Assembly: GCF_028994775.1 (NCBI RefSeq)
Contig: NZ_JAJQMN010000002.1
Span: 372,001-436,000, forward strand
From: Promicromonospora iranensis
GTDB lineage: Bacteria; Actinomycetota; Actinomycetes; Actinomycetales; Cellulomonadaceae
Length of the DNA: 64,000 nt
Reading direction: 5' to 3'
The notes beneath the pieces are model-generated. The model made no database searches. It was not told where the DNA came from and worked only from the letters and a program-made list of their open reading frames with translations. Positions 25,214 through 33,653 of this stretch are shown here, one piece after another. How positions within the stretch are numbered: the first letter of the stretch is position 1; every line of letters starts with the position of its first letter. The position numbers were made by a program, and so were the translations under genes.

Positions 25214-27832
25214 TCAGCGGAGGAGGACCGGTGTCGCCTCGCGCAGCGTGCGCGTGTACTCGTGCCGCGGGTGGTCGTAGACCTGCTCGGCGGGCCCCTG
25301 CTCCACGATGAGGCCGTCGCGCATCACCGCCACGTGGTCGCACACGTGTCGCACCACGCCCAGGTCGTGCGACACGAGCAGCAGCGTCAGGGCGTGCTCG
25401 TCCGCGAGCCGGGCCAGCAGGTCGAGCACCTGCCGCCGGACGGAGACGTCGAGCGCGCTGACCGGCTCGTCCGCCACGAGGATGCGGGGGCGGCACACCA
25501 GGGCGCGCGCGATGGCGATGCGCTGGCGCTGCCCGCCGGAGAACTGGTGGGGGTACCGCTCGGTCGCGTCGAGCGGCAGGCCGACGGCATCGAGCATCTC
25601 GCGCACGGCGTCCCGGCGGGCCGACGCCGTCCGCGGGCCACCGACCCGGACGTTCGCGGGGTTGAGGAGCGGCTCGGCCACGATGTCGCCCACGGTCATG
25701 CGGGGATCGAGCGAGCCGTACGGGTCCTGGAAGACGAGCTGCAGGGCGGCACGCAGGTCGCCCAGCTCGTGCGGCGCGGCCGGCAGCCGCACACCGGCGC
25801 TGGTGACCCGGCCCGATGTCGCACGGTCGAGCCCGGCAACGATCCGCAGCAGCGTCGACTTGCCCGAGCCGGACTCGCCCACGATCCCGAAGCGCTGCCC
25901 CTCGTGGACCTCCAGGGAGACGCCGCCCAGCGCGTGCACCGCCTGGCCCCGGCTCTGGTAGGTGCGCGTCACGTCCTCGACGCGGATCAGCGGCTCGGTG
26001 ACCCGGTCCTCGGACCTGATGGACGACGCGGCGCGGGGCTCCAGGGTCGACGCCGCCAGCAGGCGCCTCGTGTACTCGTGCCGGGGGTGTGCGAACACCT
26101 CGGCGACAGTGCCCTCCTCGACCACCACGCCGTCGAGCAGCACCACCACCCGCTCGCAGACCTGGGACACCACCGCCAGGTCGTGCGTGATGAAGAGCAG
26201 ACCGGCGCCCCGGTCCTCGACCAGCCGCACCATGAGGTCCAGCATCTGGCGCTGCACCGTGACGTCGAGGGCCGTCGTCGGCTCGTCGGCCACCAGCACG
26301 GCCGGGTCGTTCGCCAGGGCCATCGCCAGCACCACTCGCTGGCGCTGCCCGCCGGACAGCTCGTGCGGGTAGCGCCGGGCGGCGCCGTCGGACAGGCCCA
26401 CCTCGGCCAGGAGCTCGGCGGCGCGTCTCGTCGCGGTCCGGCCCGTGGCACCGTGCAGGGTCATCGTCTCGGCGACCTGGCGACCCACGCGCATGAGCGG
26501 GTTCAGCGCGGTCATCGGCTCCTGGAAGACCATCGACACGGCCTCGCCGCGCAGTCCCGCCAGGGCGTGCTCACTGCGGTCCAGGAGGTTCCCGGGCACC
26601 CCGGCGAGGTTCACCTGCCCGGTGGCCGCCACGCCGTCGGGCAGCAGGCCGAGCGCCGCGAGCGCCGTCATGGTCTTGCCCGAGCCGGACTCACCGATCA
26701 GGCCGACACGTTCGCCGGGGGCCACCCGGAGGGAGACGTCGGACAGGAGCGGGCGGCCGCTACCGGTGCGGACGGTGAGGTCACGGATGTCGAGGGCGGG
26801 GGGTCTCTGGGTCTCGACCGACTGGTGCGGGGTCTCGACAGGCTCGACCAACGGTCCGTGCTCGGCAGCCGGTCCGGGCTCGGCCAACGGTCCGGGCTCG
26901 GCAGCCGGGGCCTGCGGGCCGACGGCGGAGAGCCGCGGGTCGTACACGTCGCGCAGCCCGTCGCCCAGCAGGTTGAACCCGAGCACCGCCACGGCGATGG
27001 CGACGCCGGGCACGATCGCGAGGTGGTCGGCGACGCCGAGGAACTGCTGCGACTCCTGCAGCATGCGGCCCCACGACGGCGTCGGCGGGGGCGTGCCGAG
27101 GCCGAGGAAGGACAACCCGGCCTCGGCGAGCACGGCGATCGCGAAGTTCACGGAGCACTGCACCAGCACGGTGCCCGCGATGTTGGGCAGCACGTGCCGT
27201 GCGGCGATCGCGAGCTCGCCGCGGTTCGCCGCCCGGGCGGCGACCACGTAGTCGGACCGCATCACCTGCAGCGTGCCGCTGCGCGCGACGCGCGCGAAGG
27301 CCGGTATCGAGCCGATGCCGAGCGCGATCATCGCCGTCACCGTGCCCGCGCCGTAGACGGCGCCCAGCACGATCGCGAGCAGCAGTCCGGGAAAGGCGAG
27401 GAGGATGTCGCTACCGCGCATCACGAGGGCGCCGAGCCGTCCGCCGCGCATCCCCGCGAGCACGCCGAGCGGCACGCCCACCACCGCCGCGATTCCCACT
27501 GCCACCAGGCCGACGAGCAGCGTGATCCGGGCACCCGCCATCACCTGCGAGAACACGTCGCGGCCGAACCGGTCGGTGCCGAGCCAGTGCTCGGCACCCG
27601 GCGACAGGAGGCGCTCGGCGCCCGCGTGCTCCGGGTCGAACGGGGTCCAGACCAGTGAGACCAGGGCCGTGACGACGACCAGTCCCACGAGCACCGCGCC
27701 GATCACGAGCTGAGGGTGCGCACCGGGGCGCCGGGTCACCGGCCGCGGTCCCGCAGGTCGCCGGAGGGCTCCTGCCGGGGATCGGGGATCGGGCGTCGGC
27801 TGCCCGACGGCGACCATGGCCGGGTCGGTCAT
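25214..27832 (-). CDS. Fused peptide-type ABC importer: permease DppC-like plus two ATPases
   Basis: An 872-residue fusion of three normally separate subunits. Residues 1-300 form a DppC-type permease, with the WLGTDRFGRDVFSQ signature and the EAA loop ARAANRGELAIAARHVLPN. A Pro/Glu/Ala-rich linker (about 305-345) follows. ATPase 1 (about 345-600) has Walker A GESGSGKT, signature LSGGQRQR and Walker B VLVADEP; ATPase 2 (about 610-870) has GESGSGKST, FSGGQRQR and ILVADEP. Both end with the RHEYTR segment of oligopeptide ATPases. Its ATG overlaps the stop of the DppB-like gene (ATGA). Part of the linker (about residues 327-341) is encoded by a GTCGAG-family repeat. The likely cargo is a peptide, nickel or similar ligand; not determinable. 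Confidence 0.9.
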   Translation of the reverse strand: MTDPAMVAVGQPTPDPRSPAGALRRPAGPRPVTRRPGAHPQLVIGAVLVGLVVVTALVSLVWTPFDPEHAGAERLLSPGAEHWLGTDRFGRDVFSQVMAGARITLLVGLVAVGIAAVVGVPLGVLAGMRGGRLGALVMRGSDILLAFPGLLLAIVLGAVYGAGTVTAMIALGIGSIPAFARVARSGTLQVMRSDYVVAARAANRGELAIAARHVLPNIAGTVLVQCSVNFAIAVLAEAGLSFLGLGTPPPTPSWGRMLQESQQFLGVADHLAIVPGVAIAVAVLGFNLLGDGLRDVYDPRLSAVGPQAPAAEPGPLAEPGPAAEHGPLVEPVETPHQSVETQRPPALDIRDLTVRTGSGRPLLSDVSLRVAPGERVGLIGESGSGKTMTALAALGLLPDGVAATGQVNLAGVPGNLLDRSEHALAGLRGEAVSMVFQEPMTALNPLMRVGRQVAETMTLHGATGRTATRRAAELLAEVGLSDGAARRYPHELSGGQRQRVVLAMALANDPAVLVADEPTTALDVTVQRQMLDLMVRLVEDRGAGLLFITHDLAVVSQVCERVVVLLDGVVVEEGTVAEVFAHPRHEYTRRLLAASTLEPRAASSIRSEDRVTEPLIRVEDVTRTYQSRGQAVHALGGVSLEVHEGQRFGIVGESGSGKSTLLRIVAGLDRATSGRVTSAGVRLPAAPHELGDLRAALQLVFQDPYGSLDPRMTVGDIVAEPLLNPANVRVGGPRTASARRDAVREMLDAVGLPLDATERYPHQFSGGQRQRIAIARALVCRPRILVADEPVSALDVSVRRQVLDLLARLADEHALTLLLVSHDLGVVRHVCDHVAVMRDGLIVEQGPAEQVYDHPRHEYTRTLREATPVLLR
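26810..26854. repeat. GTCGAG-family repeat inside the coding linker of the fused ABC gene
   Basis: Contains GGTCTCGACC and GGTCTCGACAGGCTCGACC, the arms of the repeat also found at 4921, 57580 and 62191. Here it lies in frame in the linker between permease and first ATPase and encodes peptides reading VEPVET and SVET on the minus strand. Confidence 0.75.
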
Positions 27833-28776
27833 GACGCCCTCCTGAGCCGGGGGTCGAGGAGGGTGTAGGCGAGGTCGACGAGGAAGTTGAGCAGCACCAC
27901 GAGGACGACGAGCACCGCCACGATCGACTGCACGGCGAGCAGGTCACGGTTGCCCACCGAGTCGAGCAGCAGGCTGCCGAGGCCGGGCACGGCGAACACC
28001 CGCTCGATCACGACGGCGCCGATCAGCATCGACGCGATCTGCACGCCCACGACGGTCACGATCGGCACGCCGGCGTTGCGCAGCCCGTGTCGCACGAGCG
28101 CTCCCGTGAAGGTGAGCCCCTTGGCGCGCGCCGTGCGCAGGAAGTCCTCACGCATGATCTCCAGCACGGCGCTGCGCACGTACCGCGTGATGATCGCCGC
28201 CTGCACGGAACCCAGCGCGACCGCGGGCAGCAGCACGTGCCGCCAGAACTCCCCGAACCCCTCGACCGGCGCCGCCCAGCCGCCCGAGGGCAACCAGCCC
28301 AGCCGCACGGCGAACAGCGCCACGAGCAGAACGCCCACCAGGAAGTTCGGCACGGCGACACCCACCTGGCTCACCGCGGAGAGGGTCACGCCGCCCGCGT
28401 TCCGGTGCCAGACGGCGGCGAGCGTGCCCACCGGCACCGCCACCACCAGGGCGATCAGCATGCCGAGCAGCACGAGGATGCCCGTGACCTGAACCCGGTC
28501 CGCGACCAGCGGGGTGAGGTCCTGGGACGTCACGTAGCTCGTACCGAGGTCCCCCGTGAGCAGGGCGCCCACCCACTCCAGGTACTGCGCGACGAGCGGG
28601 CCGTCGGTACCGTGCTCGGCGCGCCAGGCGGCCAGCGCCTCGGGGGACGCCTCGATCCCGAGGGCAACGATCGCGGGGTCACCGGGCAGCACGCGCAGCA
28701 GCACGAAGATCGCCGCCGTCGCGACGAGGAGCGTGGCGACGAGCTGGGCGACGTGCGAGGCGAGATGTCTGGCCAC
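27829..28776 (-). CDS. Peptide-type ABC transporter permease, DppB-like
   Basis: A 315-residue integral membrane protein with six helices, of the DppB/OppB family. The N-terminus has the characteristic first helix followed by LRVLPGDPA, the mid part GDLGTSYVTSQ, and the cytosolic EAA loop RTARAKGLTFTGALVRHGLRN. It pairs with the DppC-like moiety of the fused gene downstream, with which it overlaps by 4 bp. It lies 25 bp downstream of the binding-protein gene; the three genes make a complete importer. Confidence 0.92.
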   Translation of the reverse strand: MARHLASHVAQLVATLLVATAAIFVLLRVLPGDPAIVALGIEASPEALAAWRAEHGTDGPLVAQYLEWVGALLTGDLGTSYVTSQDLTPLVADRVQVTGILVLLGMLIALVVAVPVGTLAAVWHRNAGGVTLSAVSQVGVAVPNFLVGVLLVALFAVRLGWLPSGGWAAPVEGFGEFWRHVLLPAVALGSVQAAIITRYVRSAVLEIMREDFLRTARAKGLTFTGALVRHGLRNAGVPIVTVVGVQIASMLIGAVVIERVFAVPGLGSLLLDSVGNRDLLAVQSIVAVLVVLVVLLNFLVDLAYTLLDPRLRRAS

Positions 28777-28801
28777 GGGTGATGTCCGGCGTCGGGCCGG
28801 G

Positions 28802-30319
28802 TCAGCCGTCGGACCAGCGCAGGCCGGTCAGGTCCATCGACTCGGTGGTCGCGTTCGCGGCGATGCCCTCCAGGCCGGCGGCAGCCACCACCGTGTTGGG
28901 GAAGAGGAACAGCGGGTCGCTCGCCGCGTCGTCGACGATCATCCGGGCGACCTCCTGCATCCCCGACATGTACTGGTCGGGGCTGCCCTGGTCGGCCTTC
29001 TCGGCGGCCTGGGCGACCCGCGGGTTGTCGTAGCCGATGTAGTAGTCGGGGTCGCCGAAGATCGTCAGCATGTCCCGGGCCTCCGTGTGGAGGATCACCG
29101 ACATCTGGTAGTCGTGCTCGGTGAACACCTTGTCCAGCCAGACGGCGGGGAACTCCGCGGGGACGATCCGTGCCTCGATGCCGACGTCCTCGAGCTGCGA
29201 CACCACCACCTGGGCGACAGCCTCCGCGTAGGGGCGGGTCGGGACGTCGAACGTGATGCTGAGGTCCTCGGCGCCGGCCTCCGCCAACAGCTCGCGGGCC
29301 CTGTCCGGATCGTACGGGTAGGCATCGGTCAGGTCCTGGTAGTACGGGTCGGTCGGCGGCACCATCGACCCGATCAGCTCGCCGTGCCCCGCCCACGCGG
29401 TGTCGAGGACCGCCTGCCGGTCGATCGCGTACATGATCGCGCGACGCACCCGCAGGTCGTCGAACGGCGGCGCGGCGTTGTTCAGCGCGAGCAGGACCTC
29501 GCCCGTCGACGTGCCGTCGACGACCTGCAGGCTCTCGTCCTGCTCCAGGCCGGCCAGCAGGTCGGGCGCCTGCATGTTGTACGCCATGTCGATGTCGCCG
29601 GCGCGGACCGCGTTGGCCTGGGCGTTGGCGTCGGCGAAGTAGCGGACGGTGACGTCAGGGATAGCGGGCGCCTCGCCCCAGTAGTCGTCGCGGGCCGCGA
29701 GCCTGATGTGCTCGCCCGTGGCGACCTCCTCGACCGTGTAGGGGCCGGTGCCGACCGCCTCCGTCGCCAGGTCGGCGGACAGGTCGTCCGGGAACATGGC
29801 CCCCACGGACGTGCCCATGTCGAACAGCCAGGCGTTGCTCGGATGCTTCAGGGTGACAACGACCTCGGTGTCGTTCGTCGCCTCCGCCTTCTCCACCACG
29901 TCCATCTTGGACTTCAGGCTCAGCGTCCAGTCCTCCTTGACCCGGTCGATCGACGCCACGACGTCGTCCGCGGTGAAGGGTGAGCCGTCGGAGAACGTCA
30001 CGCCGTCGTGCAGCGCGAACGTGTAGACGGTGCGGTTCCCGTTGACCTCCCACGACTCGGCGAGCTGAGGCTGGACCTCACCTTCCTGGTCGATCGTCAC
30101 CAGGCCCTCGTACACGTTGTTCATCAGCAGTTGCGGGATGGCCGAGCCCGACGTCGTCGTGAAGTCGAGGTTGGTCGGTTCGCCCGTCAGGCCGACGACG
30201 ACGTCGGTGCGGGCTCCTCCGGTGTCCTCGCCGGAACCTGCCGAGCATGCCGCGACCAGGGCCGCGGTGGTGAGGGCGACGGCGGCGCCGACGGCACGAC
30301 GCCTGGTGAGGATCTGCAC
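28802..30319 (-). CDS. Family 5 extracytoplasmic solute-binding lipoprotein (DppA-like)
   Basis: A 505-residue binding protein with an N-terminal twin-basic leader, hydrophobic stretch and lipobox LVAAC (Cys about residue 25). The SBP_bac_5 pattern is clear: VGLTGEPTNLD, NVYEGLVTID, LAESWEVNG, the FTADDVVASIDRV segment and RRAIMYAIDRQAVL. Family ligands include peptides, nickel and opines; this one is unassigned. It heads the operon with the permease and fused ATPase genes. Upstream lies a repeat-rich region (30421-30582). Confidence 0.92.
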   Translation of the reverse strand: MQILTRRRAVGAAVALTTAALVAACSAGSGEDTGGARTDVVVGLTGEPTNLDFTTTSGSAIPQLLMNNVYEGLVTIDQEGEVQPQLAESWEVNGNRTVYTFALHDGVTFSDGSPFTADDVVASIDRVKEDWTLSLKSKMDVVEKAEATNDTEVVVTLKHPSNAWLFDMGTSVGAMFPDDLSADLATEAVGTGPYTVEEVATGEHIRLAARDDYWGEAPAIPDVTVRYFADANAQANAVRAGDIDMAYNMQAPDLLAGLEQDESLQVVDGTSTGEVLLALNNAAPPFDDLRVRRAIMYAIDRQAVLDTAWAGHGELIGSMVPPTDPYYQDLTDAYPYDPDRARELLAEAGAEDLSITFDVPTRPYAEAVAQVVVSQLEDVGIEARIVPAEFPAVWLDKVFTEHDYQMSVILHTEARDMLTIFGDPDYYIGYDNPRVAQAAEKADQGSPDQYMSGMQEVARMIVDDAASDPLFLFPNTVVAAAGLEGIAANATTESMDLTGLRWSDG

Positions 30320-30420
30320 GGAGCAAGCGTAGTCGGGGTGAACATCACGGTGGTCAGGGCCCGAGAAGTGCGGCGGGAATCACAGCTGCGCCGTCCTGGC
30401 GCCGGTAGGCGTCAGCGCAT

Positions 30421-30582
30421 CGACCTCGGTCGGTTGCACGGGGGTGGCGGCTCTGACTTCGGTCGGTTGCACGGGGGGCGGCTCTGACTTCGGTCGGTTG
30501 CTCTGAGATCGGTCGTTTGATTGACCGATCTCAGAGCAAGCGACCGAAGTCATTTTCTGTGGCGTGCAAGGGACCGAAGTCG
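30421..30582. repeat. Repeat cluster with direct copies and a large hairpin
   Basis: The 384-bp gap between the binding-protein gene and exonuclease III holds three direct copies of CGGTCGGTTGC (about 30427, 30460 and 30491, roughly 32 bp apart), two of them with GGCTCTGACTT in front. The third copy forms the left arm of a hairpin at 30486-30551: about 29-bp arms with a single mismatch and an 8-nt loop. An inverted partial copy (GGACCGAAGTC, about 30571-30581) follows. No gene is apparent; a minus-strand frame ending at 30587 is discussed under rejected items. Confidence 0.7.
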
Positions 30583-30703
30583 CCGATCAGGTGGCGAGCA
30601 GACGCGCCTCGATCCGGGCCTTCCGCAGTACGTCCGGCGAGATGTGCGCGGTGATCCGGTCGAGCACCGCTCGGACATCCTGGTGCCCACGTACGCTGAC
30701 CAG

Positions 30704-31528
30704 GTGCGCCTCGTCACCTGGAACGTCAACTCCATCCGCACGCGCGTCGACCGCGTGCTCGCCTTCCTCGACCGGTCCCAGGCAGACGTCCTGGCGATCC
30801 AGGAGACCAAGTGCCGGGACGACCAGTTCCCGACGGCGGCGTTCGAGGCCGCCGGGTACGAGGTGGCGCACTTCGGGCTCTCGCAGTGGAACGGCGTGGC
30901 GATCGTGTCGCGGGTCGGCCTGGACGACGTCGCCACCCACTTCCCGGGGCAGCCCGGCTTCGCCAAGGCGATCATCGAGGACGGCCCGGACCCGCTGCTC
31001 GACGTCGTCCCACCCATCGAGGCACGGGCGATCGGCGCGACCTGTGGCGGCGTCCGCGTCTGGAGCCTGTACGTGCCGCACGGCCGGGCGCTCGGCGACC
31101 CGCACTACACCTACAAGCTGGCCTGGCTGGACACCCTGCGCACCGCGGCGCAGACCTGGGCCGACGCCGGTGACGCCGTCGCCCTCCTGGGTGACTGGAA
31201 CGTCATCCCGCTCGACACCGACGTGTACAACGTCGCCGACTTCGCCGGGAAGACGCACGTGTCCCCGCCGGAGCGCGCCGCGTTCGACGCATTCGGCGAG
31301 GCGGGATACACGGAGCTCACGCGGAAATTCATCCCGGACGAGCACACCTACACCTACTGGGACTACCAGCAGCTCGCCTTCCCGCGGAACAAGGGGCTGC
31401 GGATCGATTTCTGCTGGGCGTCACCGGCCGTCGCCGGCCGTGCGACGAACGCCGTCATCGACCGGGACGAGCGCAAGGGCAAGGGCGCGTCCGACCACGT
31501 CCCGGTGATCGTCGACCTGGCCGACTGA
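30704..31528 (+). CDS. xthA: Exodeoxyribonuclease III
   Basis: A 274-residue Mg-dependent exonuclease/AP endonuclease of base-excision repair. Motifs: TWNVNSIRTR at the N-terminus, QETKCRDDQFP (metal-binding Glu), the YVPHGR segment, LLGDWNVIPLDTD (catalytic Asp/Asn), LRIDFCWAS and the C-terminal SDHVPV with the catalytic His. The start is the GTG at 30704, giving VRLVTWNVNS; the longer frame from 30521 would add 61 residues crossing the repeat region and is rejected. Confidence 0.94.
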   Translation: MRLVTWNVNSIRTRVDRVLAFLDRSQADVLAIQETKCRDDQFPTAAFEAAGYEVAHFGLSQWNGVAIVSRVGLDDVATHFPGQPGFAKAIIEDGPDPLLDVVPPIEARAIGATCGGVRVWSLYVPHGRALGDPHYTYKLAWLDTLRTAAQTWADAGDAVALLGDWNVIPLDTDVYNVADFAGKTHVSPPERAAFDAFGEAGYTELTRKFIPDEHTYTYWDYQQLAFPRNKGLRIDFCWASPAVAGRATNAVIDRDERKGKGASDHVPVIVDLAD

Positions 31529-31673
31529 CGCCCTCGCGTACGGCGCACGAGGCGCCGAGGTTCCACCGTCGATGGGGAAATCCGCAGGTGAAATTGTCCA
31601 TAAACGGAGCGCACCGGGAGCGTCCGTCGTCCTGGTGACAAGGTCGTTGCCGAATGTCGGTAAGTTAACCTGC

Positions 31674-33653
31674 ATGACGTCGACGCCCGACCAGTCCCCG
31701 GCCGCCACCGAAGTCGCCAAGATCCCCGCCACGGATCCTGTCGACTCGGCGACCGTGGTCGAGGCGGAGCGGAACCCCGCAGTCGATGACGCGTCCGGCG
31801 ACCGCGGTTCCGAGGACGGCGCCGAGTCTCCCGAGCAGGAGACCGAGCACGCGGACGGCGCGGCCGATGGCGCGACCGAGGACGTGGACGTGGCCCACGC
31901 CGGGGACGCCGGGGACGATGATGCGGAGCCTGAGGTCCGGGCCGCTGAGGCTGAGGAGCCCGAGCCCGAACCCGAGCCCGAGGACACTGAGCCGGGGACC
32001 GGGCAGGCCGGGGACGCCGAGGCCCGAAACGTCGAGGCCCGAGACGCTGAGGCCGGGAGCGCTGAAGCTGGCGTCGTAGCGGCTGGAGCCGGTGCGGCGG
32101 ACGCCGAGCCCGCCGCTCAGCCCGAGCCTGCGGCCGCTCCCGCCGCACAGGCCGCTCCCGCAACACAGGCCGCGGCTGCCACGGGCACCGAACCTGCCGA
32201 GGCCACAACAGGTTCCGGGCAGGTCGAGGCGGACGCGGAGGCCGAGGGCGCCGCTCCGGAGAAGACCGCGTCAGCGCCCGCCGGGGAGAACCCTGCCGCG
32301 GAGGAAGAGCCTGACGCGCCGGCGGTCGAACCCGAGGCCGCGACCGAGGCCGCAGCTGAGTCCGCAACCGACGCCGCGCAGCCCGGCGAAGCGGCGCCGG
32401 AAGCTCCGAGCCCTGCCACGCCTGCCGCGGTACCCACGGAGGAGATCACCGTCGTGCCCCCGGCCGCGCTGCCGAAGCGGGTGCCGCAGTCTCCTGCCGT
32501 GACGCCGGTCGAACCGGCGCCGCCCGCCGAGAGCCCGGTGCCCGAGGTTCCGGCAAAGGACGGGGAACCGACCGGCTCGGGTGGCTCACCCGACACGGCC
32601 GACAGCGAGCCAGCCACGTCGAAGGCGGCCGGTACGAGCGAGCCCGGCCACGGGACGTCGTCGGACGGCGCGACCGCCCCCGTCATCGACGAGACCTCCG
32701 ACTTCAAGGCACTCTCCTTCGCCGCGATCTCCGCCGCACACAAGAAGGCGCTCGGGCCGCGCACGGTCGTCAGCGAGGCCGAGACGTCCGAGGAGCAGAC
32801 GACCGACGCCGTCCCTGCCCCCTCGGGAACCACGGAAGCACCTCCCGAGCAGGAGGCGCCCGCGGAGGCGAAGCCGTCCACCACGGCCCCGGCCCCGGCC
32901 GAGGCGCCCGAGCTCTTCGCGTCGCCCTCGACGCGCATCCCGCCGGTCGTCGCGCCGCCGAGCCCGTTCCCGACGCCCACCGGACCGCCGCAGCACCAGC
33001 CGGGCGCGCCGCGCCAGCCCCTGGGCGCCGGTCCTCAGCAGCCGCCGTCGCCGTTCCCGTCGCCGCGCGGTGGTTCCGCACACTCGTTCCCGGCCGTGCA
33101 GGGCTACGCGCCCGAGACCACCTACGCCGGCTGGCGCCCGGCGACCGCCGCCGACGATGCCGCCAAGCGCCGCCGGTTCGCGCTCATCGGCGGAGCAGTG
33201 GTCGCACTGGTGGCCGTGGTGGCGGTGATCGCCCTCGTCGTCAACATGGTGAGCAAGCAGCAGTGGGAGCCGATCGAGGCGATGATCGCGGAGCCGCGCG
33301 AGGTTCACCCGCTCCAGCTGGTGCTCGGATCCTGCGTGGAGACGGTCCCCGAGGACGGCGACATCTCCGAGGTACTCGCCGTTCCCTGCGACACCGCGCA
33401 CACCGCGCAGGTGGTGGGCCGCACGGACTTCGCCGAGGCCGCCGTCTGGCCCGGCCGTGACGAGGTCGACAAGCGGGTGGCGCAGGTGTGCGGCACCAAG
33501 CAGCTCGGCCCGATCGCGCGCACCAGCCAGCTCGTGAACTCCGTGAGCTATGTGGTCTGGGGCCCCAGCGAGGAGTCGTGGGACGACGGCGACCGGGTCG
33601 GTCTGTGCCTCGCCACCACTGACGAGCCGATCACGCAGGATCTCCTGCAGTAG
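31674..33653 (+). CDS. Ala/Pro/Glu-rich membrane protein with septum-formation domain
   Basis: A 659-residue protein. Residues 1 to about 500 are low complexity, at first very acidic (Glu/Asp/Ala), later Pro-rich with PAPAEAPE-type runs; no fold is recognisable. A short EARN/EARD/EAGS-type tandem lies near residue 120. One membrane helix (about 505-527, after KRRRF) leads into an outside C-terminal domain (about 540-659) with GSCVETVP, AVPCDTAHTAQVVG and a paired later Cys, matching the actinobacterial septum-formation domain. Orientation is thus N-in, C-out. The ATG at 31674 is used; an upstream GTG-type frame from 31572 adds a leader of different composition. The 3' end overlaps the convergent regulator gene by 23 bp. 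Function unknown; a cell-envelope role is inferred. Confidence 0.75.
   Translation: MTSTPDQSPAATEVAKIPATDPVDSATVVEAERNPAVDDASGDRGSEDGAESPEQETEHADGAADGATEDVDVAHAGDAGDDDAEPEVRAAEAEEPEPEPEPEDTEPGTGQAGDAEARNVEARDAEAGSAEAGVVAAGAGAADAEPAAQPEPAAAPAAQAAPATQAAAATGTEPAEATTGSGQVEADAEAEGAAPEKTASAPAGENPAAEEEPDAPAVEPEAATEAAAESATDAAQPGEAAPEAPSPATPAAVPTEEITVVPPAALPKRVPQSPAVTPVEPAPPAESPVPEVPAKDGEPTGSGGSPDTADSEPATSKAAGTSEPGHGTSSDGATAPVIDETSDFKALSFAAISAAHKKALGPRTVVSEAETSEEQTTDAVPAPSGTTEAPPEQEAPAEAKPSTTAPAPAEAPELFASPSTRIPPVVAPPSPFPTPTGPPQHQPGAPRQPLGAGPQQPPSPFPSPRGGSAHSFPAVQGYAPETTYAGWRPATAADDAAKRRRFALIGGAVVALVAVVAVIALVVNMVSKQQWEPIEAMIAEPREVHPLQLVLGSCVETVPEDGDISEVLAVPCDTAHTAQVVGRTDFAEAAVWPGRDEVDKRVAQVCGTKQLGPIARTSQLVNSVSYVVWGPSEESWDDGDRVGLCLATTDEPITQDLLQ

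Noticed and set aside
24383-27658. Plus-strand open frame of about 1090 codons
   Set aside because: It is antisense to the fused ABC gene, Arg/His/Gly/Asp-rich with no domain; long antisense frames are expected at this GC content.
30421-30582. Direct repeats considered as a CRISPR array
   Set aside because: Only three short copies, no consistent spacer length, no cas genes in the window.
30587-30691. Minus-strand peptide ending DVLRKARIEARLLAT that looks protein-like
   Set aside because: It has no credible start codon of its own, continues antisense into exonuclease III, and could at most be a gene remnant.
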